NCBI GenBank assembly: GCA_900551945.1 | Contig: URYE01000060.1 | Coordinates: forward strand, 1 to 18,212 | Reading direction: 5' to 3' | Origin: an uncultured Eubacterium sp. | Lineage (GTDB): Bacteria; Bacillota; Clostridia; Lachnospirales; Lachnospiraceae | DNA: 18,212 nt | Shown here: one piece after another, positions 1 to 8,120 of the stretch | How the letters are laid out: the number at the start of each line of letters is the position of its first letter | Position numbering within the stretch: position 1 is the stretch's first letter | The notes under the pieces: generated by a model | Seen by the model: only the letters and a program-made list of their open reading frames with translations | Told to the model about the DNA's origin: nothing | Databases searched by the model: none | Made by a program: the position numbers and the translations under genes

Positions 1-2
1 AA

Positions 3-1097
3 TATTGCCATGCTCGTTTTAGAGCCGATGATTTAATTAAATCTCAAAAGCCAGAGCTCGATGTTGACGGAATGACACCTGAACAAATGAATGAAGTTAT
101 TGCCAGTGGAGAAATTACATGCCCAACATGTGGTAAGAGTACATTTACTCCAATTCGTCAATTCCAAATGATGTTTAAAACATTTATCGGTGTAACCGAA
201 GAAAAAACATCAACGGTTTATCTTAGACCAGAAACAGCTCAAGGTTTATTTGTCAACTTTAAAAATGTAATGCGCACTACTAGAAGTAAATTGCCTATAG
301 GTATTTGTGATATAGGTAAGGCTTTTAGAAACGAAATTACTCCAGGAAATTTCACTTATAGAATGCGTGAATTTGAACAGATGGAAATTGAATTTTTCTT
401 TAAACCTGGTGAAGATGAAAAATGGTTTGAATACTATAAAAACGACTGTATGAATTTCGTCAAATCATTAGGAATCAAAGAAGAGAATTTACGTTACCGC
501 GATCATGAAAAAGAAGAATTAGCTTTCTATTCTAAAGCAACAACAGATATTGAATATGCTTTCCCTTGGGGCTGGGGCGAGCTTATGGGTATTGCTTCTC
601 GTACCAATTATGATTTATCACGTCACCAAGAAGCATCACAACAAGATTTAACATATCTCGATCCAGAAACTAATGAAAGATATCTTCCACATGTTGTAGA
701 ACCTTCATTTGGTGTTGATCGTTTAATTCTTGTTATGCTTACAGATGCTTATGATGAAGAACAACTCGATAAAGACACTCGTATTGTTATGCATTTAGCA
801 CCAAGAATTGCTCCTTATTCATTAGCTGTTTTGCCTTTATCAAAGCAATTGAATGATGAAGCGTATAAAGTATATTTAGATTTACTTAAAAAGTATGATG
901 CAACCTATGATTTGACAGGTTCAATTGGTAAGAGATATCGTCGTCAAGATGCAATCGGCACACCATTATGCATAACTTTTGATTTTGATTCTTTGGAAGA
1001 TAAAATGGTTACTGTCCGTGATCGTGATACAATGGAACAAACAAGAATTTCAATTTCTGAACTTCATGAATATTTAGAGAAAAAATTAGGTTTTTAA
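3..1097 (+). CDS. glyS: Glycine--tRNA ligase, C-terminal part (5' end outside window)
   Basis: Class II aminoacyl-tRNA synthetase that charges tRNA-Gly in the cytoplasm; this is the single-chain (alpha2) form. The frame is open from base 3, and the residues before the first Met (YCHARFRADDLI) fit the family, so the ATG at 72 is internal and the gene is cut by the window edge. About 364 residues are visible; the family is usually around 460. Visible features are the end of a zinc-binding insertion (CPTCGK), class II motif 2 (FRNEI near base 324, followed by REFEQMEIEFF), the WGWGE segment, and motif 3 (FGVDRLI). The C-terminal anticodon-binding domain is complete (LAPRIAPYSLAVLPL to the stop). 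The primase gene starts one base after the stop, so the two are probably co-transcribed. Function is near certain; which organism this segment belongs to is questioned in the findings. Confidence 0.96.
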   Translation, partial: YCHARFRADDLIKSQKPELDVDGMTPEQMNEVIASGEITCPTCGKSTFTPIRQFQMMFKTFIGVTEEKTSTVYLRPETAQGLFVNFKNVMRTTRSKLPIGICDIGKAFRNEITPGNFTYRMREFEQMEIEFFFKPGEDEKWFEYYKNDCMNFVKSLGIKEENLRYRDHEKEELAFYSKATTDIEYAFPWGWGELMGIASRTNYDLSRHQEASQQDLTYLDPETNERYLPHVVEPSFGVDRLILVMLTDAYDEEQLDKDTRIVMHLAPRIAPYSLAVLPLSKQLNDEAYKVYLDLLKKYDATYDLTGSIGKRYRRQDAIGTPLCITFDFDSLEDKMVTVRDRDTMEQTRISISELHEYLEKKLGF

Positions 1098-1098
1098 A

Positions 1099-2670
1099 AT
1101 GGCGAAATATGACTTTGAAGCATTAAAGGCAAAAGTCGATATTGTTAAGGTTATAAGTCATTATATTGATGTTACAAAAAAGGGCAACGGCTACGCTGCC
1201 CTTTGTCCTTTTCATAACGATTCTAATCCTTCGCTATCCATTTCACCAAGCAAGCAAATTTTTAATTGTTTTGTTTGTCATACTGGAGGTGATGCTTTTT
1301 CGTTTGTTTCCAAATATAAAAAAATACCATATTTAAATGCTGTAAAGGAAGCCTGCGATATCTGTGGTGTACCAACAGATATTAAAATTGGCGATAATTT
1401 TTCTTCCGATAGCAAAAATACTCCAATTTATAATGCGCTAGAAGATTTGGCTAAATACTATGAAGTATATTTAACATCAGCTAATGCAATAGATGGAAAA
1501 AGATATATTCAAGAAAGACATTTACCAGAAGATATTGTTAAAAAATTTCGTATTGGTTTTGCTCCTATAGATCCTGAATTATCAATTAAAATGATGCGTG
1601 AAAAGAAGAATCATTCTATAGAAACATTACAAAAAAGTGGGGTTTTATTAGGCGGTGGTCAATTTAAGGATCGCTTTTTTGGAAGAATTATTTTTCCTAT
1701 TACAAATAGTTATGGAAAAGTTGTTGGATTTTCTGGACGAAGAATTAAAAAAAACGATGAGAGCAAATATGTTAATTCTCCCGAATCTGCAGTTTTTCAT
1801 AAGGGAAATTTGCTATATAATTACTACGAAAGTAAAGAGTTAGCACAAAAATTAAATAAAATCTATGTTGTAGAAGGATTTATGGATGTTATAGCTTTAA
1901 CTAGATGCAATCTTCCAGCTGTTGGAACTATGGGTACAGCTTTGACTGAAAATCAAATCAATCTTTTGAATAATTTAAAGGTCAATATTTGCTTAAGCTT
2001 AGACTCTGATAATCCTGGGCAACAAGCAATGATTAAAATCAGCAGTGAACTTGCCAAAAGAAAAATTAAACATCAGATTGTCGGAGTATTAAAAGATGGA
2101 AAAGATCCTGATGAAATTTTAAATACCTTAGGTGAAAATACTTTGATTGAAAAAATGAATAATCTAGAAGAACCAGTTATTCATTTTGCTAAATTCTATA
2201 AAGATAATAATCTTTTAGATACTTATGATCAAAAATTAAGTTTTGTTCAAACATTTGAACAACATTTGCTGAATATTGACCAAATGATATTGCCAAGTAT
2301 TTTAAAAGATTTATCTCCTTTATTAGAACTTAAAGAAGAAGCTGTTTTAGAATATTTAAAGGAAAATAAAGAAACAATTTCAGAAGATAACTTTGTTCCA
2401 GAATACGATAATGCCGTATATACCGAGGCTGACTATATTCCCCCTGATGAAAACTATTTGCCATCAGAAGAAGAGTATTATCCTGAAATACCAAAATATT
2501 CTCCTAAAAATAATACGAATAAAAGTACATATTCCAATTATAAATCAAAAAATTTGAATTGTGCGGATGTCATATATAGTATCCTTACAAAATATGATAC
2601 AAGAAAAAGTATTATTAAGAATAATATTTTACATCAATTATTAATTATCTTACATCTGCCTTTTCCTTAG
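1099..2670 (+). CDS. dnaG: DNA primase DnaG with aberrant or truncated C-terminus
   Basis: Synthesises RNA primers for replication at the fork together with the DnaB helicase. Domains in order: CHC2 zinc ribbon (C36, H39, C57, C60), primase catalytic core with the KYVNSPES motif (223-230), and Toprim fold (VVEGFMDVI with E259; D302 and D304 in LDSDNPG; KDPDE at 335-339). A low-complexity acidic, Tyr/Pro-rich linker (about 433-485) follows. The start ATG is one base after the glyS stop with only a weak Shine-Dalgarno, which suggests coupling. The protein is 523 residues; DnaG is usually about 580-620. The helicase-interaction domain begins (ADVIYSILTKYD) but breaks off. The last 8 or so residues (IILHLPFP) are read antisense through the 3' end of the convergent HD-GYP gene. 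The zinc and catalytic parts are intact; the true C-terminus appears lost at the junction. Confidence 0.93.
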   Translation: MAKYDFEALKAKVDIVKVISHYIDVTKKGNGYAALCPFHNDSNPSLSISPSKQIFNCFVCHTGGDAFSFVSKYKKIPYLNAVKEACDICGVPTDIKIGDNFSSDSKNTPIYNALEDLAKYYEVYLTSANAIDGKRYIQERHLPEDIVKKFRIGFAPIDPELSIKMMREKKNHSIETLQKSGVLLGGGQFKDRFFGRIIFPITNSYGKVVGFSGRRIKKNDESKYVNSPESAVFHKGNLLYNYYESKELAQKLNKIYVVEGFMDVIALTRCNLPAVGTMGTALTENQINLLNNLKVNICLSLDSDNPGQQAMIKISSELAKRKIKHQIVGVLKDGKDPDEILNTLGENTLIEKMNNLEEPVIHFAKFYKDNNLLDTYDQKLSFVQTFEQHLLNIDQMILPSILKDLSPLLELKEEAVLEYLKENKETISEDNFVPEYDNAVYTEADYIPPDENYLPSEEEYYPEIPKYSPKNNTNKSTYSNYKSKNLNCADVIYSILTKYDTRKSIIKNNILHQLLIILHLPFP

Positions 2671-3667
2671 GAACTATTGTAAGATTGCGGTTCTTAGATA
2701 AGTCACTAAGGTCTAACTCTTCATTATTTTCAAATCTTACAATTGGTCGAAGTAAGTTTTTTGTATTTTTTGTAACAATAGCTTCTCTGTCATCAGACAA
2801 ATGTACACAAAGTCCTCTCGGATATATAGGAACTGCGCTCATAAATGCAACAACAACCTCATGGTTAAACATTCTGTCGCAGCCACCCATTAAGTACTCT
2901 GCTGCTTCATATCTTGCATATGATGCCTTATAAGGTCTTTTTGAAGTAAGTGCGTCAAACACATCAGCAACGTGTATTATCTTCGCATATATATGTATCT
3001 GATTACCCTTGTAGTGTTTTGGATAACCTGTGCCATCTTCATTTTCATGGTGAGTAAGTATTGCAGCTTTTACCTTCGCTGGTATATCCATACGGTCTTT
3101 AACTACTTCATATCCATATTCACTATGCTTTTGAACTTGTTCATATTCTTCTTTTGTAAGCCTGTCAGGTTTGTTAATAATCTCAGGTGGAACTAATGTC
3201 TTACCTATATCATGTAGTATAGCTGCCATACAAAGCTCTTCAAGTGCATCTCTATTAAGTCCCATCTTCATTCCTACAAGAGAAGATACTACAGCTACAT
3301 TAACAGAGTGTTGGTATGTATAATTGTCATATGACTTCAAATCCATCATATCAAGGCTTATAACTGAACTAGACAAAATCTGGTCAATAATCTTTTTAGC
3401 AACACCGAGTGTTTTGTCGATATCGTTATGTTTAAGTGCCTCAACACCCTCATTACGAAGTTCGACAGATATCACGTCATCAATCTCTATATCTTTTGAC
3501 CATTCATCTTTTATATATATACCCGGCATTCCACGTCTTATCAGGCTATTCAAGTATTCCTGTGTTAAAATGCTATTCACGCCTAATAGTACTCTTTCAT
3601 TGCTATCAAAAACTGGCTTAGCAATAATCATTCCTACTTCAGCTTCGTCTATTTGTATATATCTCAT
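2645..3667 (-). CDS. HD-GYP domain cyclic-di-GMP phosphodiesterase
   Basis: Predicted cytoplasmic phosphodiesterase that hydrolyses c-di-GMP. The 340-residue protein has an N-terminal region of about 100 residues (VGMIIAKPVF..., common in Clostridia HD-GYP proteins). An HD-GYP domain follows (about 115-280), with H120, HD 152-153 in HDIGK, H181, HH 206-207, DGTGYP (211-216), and VADVFDALTSKRPYK (D235 in VADVFDAL). A short C-terminal beta region (about 283-332) ends the protein. All metal-binding HD and GYP signature residues are present, so it is likely active. There is no REC domain, GGDEF domain or membrane segment. The start has GGAGG seven bases upstream of ATG, and a consensus promoter lies further upstream. 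The gene is monocistronic and convergent with dnaG; the two coding regions overlap by 26 bp with no terminator between them, which is abnormal. Confidence 0.93.
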   Translation of the reverse strand: MRYIQIDEAEVGMIIAKPVFDSNERVLLGVNSILTQEYLNSLIRRGMPGIYIKDEWSKDIEIDDVISVELRNEGVEALKHNDIDKTLGVAKKIIDQILSSSVISLDMMDLKSYDNYTYQHSVNVAVVSSLVGMKMGLNRDALEELCMAAILHDIGKTLVPPEIINKPDRLTKEEYEQVQKHSEYGYEVVKDRMDIPAKVKAAILTHHENEDGTGYPKHYKGNQIHIYAKIIHVADVFDALTSKRPYKASYARYEAAEYLMGGCDRMFNHEVVVAFMSAVPIYPRGLCVHLSDDREAIVTKNTKNLLRPIVRFENNEELDLSDLSKNRNLTIVPKEKADVR

Positions 3668-3804
3668 TTATCCTCCATTTTACAGTCAACTACCTACTAC
3701 CCAAAACAACTTATACTTATCTAAGTGTTTAAATGTAGTAAGAATTACGCTCTATTTTATAAAGAGTTACAAAACTCTATCATTTTATTTTTTACTGCAA
3801 AATT

Positions 3805-3832
3805 GTTATTCTAACTTTGACTTTAGAATAAC
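3805..3832 (-). other. 5'-leader stem-loop of the HD-GYP mRNA
   Basis: A perfect inverted repeat with 10-bp arms (GTTATTCTAA / TTAGAATAAC) and an 8-base loop. From the promoter at 3846-3875 it would fold within roughly the first 35 nucleotides of the mRNA, about 140 bases before the start codon. A second small hairpin (AGAGTT/AACTCT) lies at 3763-3778. There is no T-run, so it is not a terminator. It may stabilise the mRNA or act as an operator. I see no match to the c-di-GMP riboswitch consensus in this leader. Confidence 0.5.
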
Positions 3833-3845
3833 ATGCTACTAATCA

Positions 3846-3875
3846 ATTATATATATTTTAAAAACATTCTGTCAA
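3846..3875 (-). promoter_or_regulatory. Sigma-A promoter for the HD-GYP gene
   Basis: On the minus strand TTGACA (3870-3875) and TATAAT (3846-3851) are separated by 18 bp, and both hexamers are exact consensus. TATATA at 16 bp spacing is an alternative -10. Transcription would start near 3839, giving a leader of about 170 nt before the HD-GYP start at 3667. Confidence 0.75.
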
Positions 3876-3885
3876 TATCTTTAAT

Positions 3886-4090
3886 AAAATTTTGAGTTTC
3901 TACATTTTGCATTACAATAAAATTTTGTAACATATCAATAGTATATAAACAGTAATACACTATTAAAAGAACAATCTGATATATTTACTCAATAAAAATA
4001 TAACTTATTGTACTTTTAATAGCTTTTGTATTTATGTATTATTTATATTTTCAAAATCTTAAAATTTCAAAATACAGAAACTCAAATTTT
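3886..4090. repeat. Inverted-repeat-bounded AT-rich element between hydA and the HD-GYP gene
   Basis: The left arm (3886-3909) and right arm (4067-4090) are imperfect inverted repeats of about 24 bp. They share AAAATTT, GAGTTTCT and ATTTTG with one gap and two substitutions. They enclose about 157 bp of non-coding AT-rich DNA. The octamer AATAAAAT occurs at 3883-3890 and 4091-4098, next to the arms, and could be a target duplication, though the DNA is so AT-rich that chance cannot be excluded. The right arm begins nine bases after the hydA stop. It could be a small non-autonomous transposable remnant or a long-range 3' hairpin. The whole 3668-4099 interval has no gene; its other contents are the promoter and leader hairpins listed separately. 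Confidence 0.45.
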
Positions 4091-4099
4091 AATAAAATA

Positions 4100-5788
4100 T
4101 TATCTTTCCACATGGAGTAAATGATGTGCCTTTTCTGACAATGGCTCACCTAAATAATCGTTATAACACTTAATTATTTCAGGATTTTCATGTGAATATC
4201 TTATGTTGTTATGCTTATCAAGTCCATAAAGCACCTTTGCTCTATCTTCAACATAACAATTTTCTTCATGTATTGGCTGACCGCCACCATTAATACAACC
4301 GCCCGGACAAGCCATTATTTCAACAAAATCATAAGATACACTACCTTCTCTAATTGCCTCAACAAGTCTTCTTGTGTTAGAAAGACCACTTGCAACAGCA
4401 ACATTTACTTGTGTTCCTGCAAGGTCAAATGTCGCTTCTTTCCAACCGTCCATACCTCGCACCTGTTTAAATGCGTCAGGGTCAGGATTTTCTTTTGTTA
4501 CAAGATAATATGCGCTTCTAAGTGCGGCTTCCATAACACCACCTGTAACACCAAATATTACTCCTGCACCTGTTCCAGCACCTAACGGAGAGTCAAATTC
4601 TTCTTCTTCAAGACTTTCTGGCTTTATATAATATGCTCTAAAAAGTCTTTGAAGTTCTCTTGTTGTGAGTACAACATCAACATCTTTTCCACCGTCCCAA
4701 GTCATTTCATTTTTCTTAGCAACACAAGGCATAATTGAGATACAGAATATCTTATCTGGGTGAACTCCTAATAAATCAGCATAGTATGACTTTGTAATTG
4801 CACCGAACATCTGCTGTGGTGACTTTGCTGTTGACAACTGTGCTTCCATATCTGGATATTGACTTCTTACAAATCTTACCCAACCAGGACAGCAAGAAGT
4901 AAACATTGGCTTTCCCGTCTTTTTAATCTCTGGTATTCTCTTAAGAAGCTCACTTCCTTCTTCCATAATTGTTAAATCTGCTGAAAATACTGTATCAAAT
5001 ACATAATCAAATCCTATCTTTTTAAGACCACCTACAAGTCTTTTAGCTGTTGCAAATTCCTTTGAAAGTCCGAAGTTTTCGCCCCAAGCTGTTCTTACAG
5101 CAGGTGCAACTTGAATAACTGTGATTATATCTTCATTTTCAAGTGCGTCAAGTGCAATTCCTACGTCATCTCTTTCTCTTAATGCTCCAACAGGACAATT
5201 TGTAATACACTGACCACACAAAGCACAGTCTGACTTTGAAAGCTGTTTTCCATTAGATACATTTATTGTAGTTCTTGCACCAGTGTTTACAACGTCCCAA
5301 ACGTGCATTTTTTGAACCTTGTCACACACTTGTACACATCGCATACATTTTATACACTTTTCACTTTCTCTTATAAGAGGAAATGTCTTTTCAAATTCGT
5401 ACTTTTCTGGCTGTATGTCGTAAGGCATATCAGATATATTAAGGTCATTGGCAAGTGTCTGTAATGTACAATTGCCACCTCTTACACATGAAGCACATCT
5501 ATAATCATGTTGTGATAAGATAAGCTTAACATTAGTCTTTCTTGTTGTTCTTGCCTTACGACTGTTAGTATGAACTGCCATTCCTTCTTTAACAGTGTTG
5601 TTACAAGCAATAACACATCTATCTTCACCTTCTACTTCAACTACGCATACACGACACGCACCGATTTCATTAATTTCTTTTAGGAAACAAAGTGTTGGTA
5701 TTTCAAAGCCTGCCACTTTAGCCGCTTCAAGAATAGTAGTTCCCTCTTCAACTTGTATCTGCTTTCCATTAATTGTTACATTTACCAT
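4100..5788 (-). CDS. hydA: [FeFe]-hydrogenase, group A, catalytic subunit with N-terminal Fe-S domains
   Basis: Cytoplasmic hydrogenase: 2H+ + 2e- to H2 or the reverse. The 562-residue architecture parallels Clostridium pasteurianum CpI. It has a plant-type [2Fe-2S] domain (C34, C45, C48, C62), a His-Cys [4Fe-4S] site (H94, C98, C101, C107) and two ferredoxin-type [4Fe-4S] clusters (C145/148/151/155 and C188/191/194/198). The H-cluster domain carries L1 TSCCPGW (297-303, including proton-transfer C299 and ligand C300), L2 MPCVAKKNE (C355) and L3 EIMACPGGCINGGGQP (C494, C498). All H-cluster ligands are present, so it should be active. The ATG overlaps the stop of the upstream flavoprotein gene (ATGGTAA); a GGAGG lies 12 bases upstream inside that gene, so translation is probably coupled. 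No HydEFG maturases are in the window; they must be elsewhere. Confidence 0.96.
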   Translation of the reverse strand: MVNVTINGKQIQVEEGTTILEAAKVAGFEIPTLCFLKEINEIGACRVCVVEVEGEDRCVIACNNTVKEGMAVHTNSRKARTTRKTNVKLILSQHDYRCASCVRGGNCTLQTLANDLNISDMPYDIQPEKYEFEKTFPLIRESEKCIKCMRCVQVCDKVQKMHVWDVVNTGARTTINVSNGKQLSKSDCALCGQCITNCPVGALRERDDVGIALDALENEDIITVIQVAPAVRTAWGENFGLSKEFATAKRLVGGLKKIGFDYVFDTVFSADLTIMEEGSELLKRIPEIKKTGKPMFTSCCPGWVRFVRSQYPDMEAQLSTAKSPQQMFGAITKSYYADLLGVHPDKIFCISIMPCVAKKNEMTWDGGKDVDVVLTTRELQRLFRAYYIKPESLEEEEFDSPLGAGTGAGVIFGVTGGVMEAALRSAYYLVTKENPDPDAFKQVRGMDGWKEATFDLAGTQVNVAVASGLSNTRRLVEAIREGSVSYDFVEIMACPGGCINGGGQPIHEENCYVEDRAKVLYGLDKHNNIRYSHENPEIIKCYNDYLGEPLSEKAHHLLHVER

Positions 5789-7617
5789 TTTTCCACTCTG
5801 CCTCCTCTGAATACACCAAAACCATAATGGTCACATCTTAAACATCTTGAAGCTTCTTGACAACCTTCTTCACAAGTCATACCAAGTTCTACTGGCTCAA
5901 AGTCCTTCTTTCGCTCGTTTGCATTTCTTTCAAGAAGCTCAACTCGTCCACATGGAACTTTATCTTCAAAATCCGCCTTTGGAATTTCAACATCACAAGT
6001 TATCTCATGGTTGTATCCAAGATATTCGTCAATATTAGCTGCTGCCACCTTACCTGCCGCAATAGCTCTTATTACTGTAGCTGGGCCTGTTACACAGTCA
6101 CCACCTGCAAATATTCCCTTAAAGTCCTTAATCTCGCTTGAGTCAAGTGCTTCAATTACACCATGTGTAATCTTAACACCAAATTCTTCAAATGCTCTTG
6201 ACTCGATACCTTGTCCTACGGCAACTATAATCATGTCACATTCAATAAGCTTTTCATCAGTGTTAGCATTGATAGGAGCTGGTCTTCCTCGCTTAACTTT
6301 ACTTATCATCTGTGGCTGAACCCATAAGCCCTTAACATTGTTATTTTCATCCATTTCAATTCTCTTTGGCGACATAAGTTCAACTACACTACAGCCTTCT
6401 GCTTCTGCACCTTCTATTTCACCACGCAAAGCTGTCATATCTGCCTTACGTCTTCTGTATACAATATCCACACTTGCAGCACCAAGTCGCATTGAAGACC
6501 TAGCAACGTCCATAGCAACATTTCCACCACCGACTACTACTACCTTTTTACCTGTGTAATCTGGCATTTCATCGTCACCGATAGCACGAAGCATTTCAAC
6601 CGCAGAGATTACACCGTTAGCAATATCTTCATTTTCAAGACCAATCTTTTTATCAGTATGCGCACCTATAGAAATATAAAGTGCGTCATAGCTTTCTTTA
6701 AGCTCTTTTAATGAAATATCAGTACCTACACTAATATTTGTCTTAACCTCAACACCTGCTGAAAGAATAGCATCAATATCTCTATCAAGTGTCTTTCTTT
6801 CAAGACGATAGTTAGGAATACCATATCTTAACATACCGCCAAGCTTCTTTCTTTGTTCAAATACAGTAACTTTGTGTCCCATAAGTGAAAGATAATAAGC
6901 CGCACTAAGTCCACCTGGCCCACCACCAATTATTGCAACTGTCTTATCTGTTGACTTCGCACATTCAGGAATTGGAACTACTCCTGAATTATCAACTGCC
7001 ATACGTTTAAGACCTCTTATATTAACTGGGTCATCTATCATAGTTCGCTTACATCTGTTTTCACATGGGTGTTCACAGATAAATGCACATACAGCAGGCA
7101 TAGGGTTGTCTTTTCTTATAAGTCTTACAGCATCTGCATATCTTTTTTCCTTTACAAGCGCTATGTAGCCAGGAATATCAACTCCAGCAGGACAAAGATT
7201 AACACATGGAACTGGCTGATTACTGTTACATGTACATCTATTGTCATTAATATGTGAAATGAAATCATCCATACAACCATCAAGACACTTAAGCACCATT
7301 CTAGCTGCTTCATACCCTACTGCACAGTCAGCAGAAGCATATATTCCTTCCGCTGTTGTTCTTATAACTTCAATAATTTCAAGTGTAGCTTCACCATTAA
7401 GCACTTTATCAAACATCTGTGATATTTGATTTAATCCTATTCTACAAGGCACGCACTTACCACATGACTGCGCAAGGCACATTTTAACAAATGAACCTGT
7501 TAAATCTACAGGACAAAGTCCCGGAGGACTTGCCGCAATTCTTCTTTCCAAATCCTTATAAAGTGCTTCCATTGTAAGCTGTTTTTTATCTTCTGTTACA
7601 ATCGTTAATCTGCTCAC
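5782..7617 (-). CDS. NuoF-type Fe-S domain fused to GltD/NfnB-like NAD(P)H flavoprotein, hydrogenase partner
   Basis: Predicted electron-transfer partner of HydA. Residues about 30-125 match the Fe-S end of NuoF/HydB (SCGKCVPCRIG with C52, C55, C58, and C98), but the FMN/NADH Rossmann part of NuoF is absent. The rest is like the glutamate synthase small subunit: N-terminal Fe-S cysteines (C138, C142, C177, C181, C185, C189), FAD site GGGPGG (231-236), nucleotide site GGGNVAMD (363-370) followed by YRRRK (387-391; the arginines suggest NADPH), and AGGD (504-507). A C-terminal cluster C582, C586, C592, C595 may hold another centre. The start is GTG, supported by AGGAGGG seven bases upstream, so the missing NuoF N-terminus is genuine. 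No glutamate synthase large subunit is nearby. It overlaps hydA by 7 bp as the first gene of the operon. Function is inferred from domains and context. Confidence 0.9.
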   Translation of the reverse strand: MSRLTIVTEDKKQLTMEALYKDLERRIAASPPGLCPVDLTGSFVKMCLAQSCGKCVPCRIGLNQISQMFDKVLNGEATLEIIEVIRTTAEGIYASADCAVGYEAARMVLKCLDGCMDDFISHINDNRCTCNSNQPVPCVNLCPAGVDIPGYIALVKEKRYADAVRLIRKDNPMPAVCAFICEHPCENRCKRTMIDDPVNIRGLKRMAVDNSGVVPIPECAKSTDKTVAIIGGGPGGLSAAYYLSLMGHKVTVFEQRKKLGGMLRYGIPNYRLERKTLDRDIDAILSAGVEVKTNISVGTDISLKELKESYDALYISIGAHTDKKIGLENEDIANGVISAVEMLRAIGDDEMPDYTGKKVVVVGGGNVAMDVARSSMRLGAASVDIVYRRRKADMTALRGEIEGAEAEGCSVVELMSPKRIEMDENNNVKGLWVQPQMISKVKRGRPAPINANTDEKLIECDMIIVAVGQGIESRAFEEFGVKITHGVIEALDSSEIKDFKGIFAGGDCVTGPATVIRAIAAGKVAAANIDEYLGYNHEITCDVEIPKADFEDKVPCGRVELLERNANERKKDFEPVELGMTCEEGCQEASRCLRCDHYGFGVFRGGRVEKW

Positions 7618-8070
7618 GATAAAACCCTCCTATTTTATTAGTATAAGCATTAAAAATCACCTTTTATTATTGACAAATAGCAATTTTATAATTTTAAAAA
7701 CCTTATTATTTAATACATACAAACTAACCACTACTTTTTAAAATACACACATATATAATACTTATATTACAAAATGTATAAATTCCACATAATCATCATT
7801 TATTACCACACATAATTATGAAAACTCTGACAAATTCCTCTAGTTATTACAACAATCTATAAAGTCTTGTGCAATTACAGCCTTTGATTTGTTATTCTTG
7901 TAAATAAAAATTTACACATAGATAGTACATTATAACCTACCTATTGTGGAATAAGTATTATTAAATATTAATTAAATTCATTCTATCATATTAAGAAAAA
8001 ACTGGCAATTTAGTTATTATTTAGACAAACTCTGACTATTTTTTAACTAAAAAATTAAAATACAAACGAC
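7618..8070. other. Non-coding AT-rich leader upstream of the hydrogenase operon
   Basis: This interval of about 450 bp carries no supported gene on either strand. On the minus strand the best -10 element is TATAAT at 7929-7934, with only a poor -35 (TACTTA) at 17 bp. If it is used, the operon would have a leader of about 300 nt. The ribosome-binding site AGGAGGG lies just before the GTG at 7617. One strong palindrome is listed separately. I recognise no riboswitch. Confidence 0.5.
7898..7917. promoter_or_regulatory. Palindromic operator-like site upstream of the hydrogenase operon
   Basis: TTGTAAAT and ATTTACAC are separated by AAAA; the inner 18 bases are a perfect inverted repeat with 7-bp arms. 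The site sits just downstream of a TATAAT box (7929-7934, minus strand), around +5 to +24 of the predicted transcript, a common repressor position. The TTGT..ACA ends recall redox-sensor Rex boxes (TTGTnAA-N4-TTnACAA), but the half-sites are two bases further apart than usual, so the factor is unknown. AT-richness raises the chance level. Confidence 0.35.
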
Positions 8071-8110
8071 AAAAAAGCCGTCACTCCATGATTACTCATA
8101 AAGCAACAGC
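8071..8110 (-). terminator. Intrinsic terminator of tRNA-Leu
   Basis: On the minus strand GCTGTTGC pairs with GTGACGGC (8 bp including three G-T wobbles). The inner ATGA/TCAT hairpin is closed by GTAA, and a run of six T follows (8071-8076). It starts 10 bases past the tRNA 3' end, so it should end the tRNA transcript. Confidence 0.75.
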
Positions 8111-8120
8111 TTAAACCCAG

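Noticed and set aside
2874..2881. CTGTCGCA word inside the HD-GYP gene, same as the tip of the 89-bp inverted repeat
   Set aside because: It is a single octamer within coding sequence with no flanking similarity; probably chance.
3668..3840. c-di-GMP riboswitch in the leader of the HD-GYP gene
   Set aside because: The conserved GEMM core sequences are absent; only simple hairpins are visible.
3324..3842. Open frame of 172 codons antisense to the HD-GYP gene and into its leader
   Set aside because: It is a shadow frame: no Shine-Dalgarno, and a composition like the complement of the true gene.
4211..4585. Open frame of 124 codons antisense to hydA
   Set aside because: It is Cys/Thr-rich in a way that mirrors the hydA codons, has no ribosome-binding site or recognisable domain, and lies wholly inside a certain gene.
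5782..7617. Glutamate synthase small subunit (GltD) as the name of the flavoprotein
   Set aside because: It has an extra NuoF-type Fe-S domain, no large subunit is present, and it is coupled to a hydrogenase.
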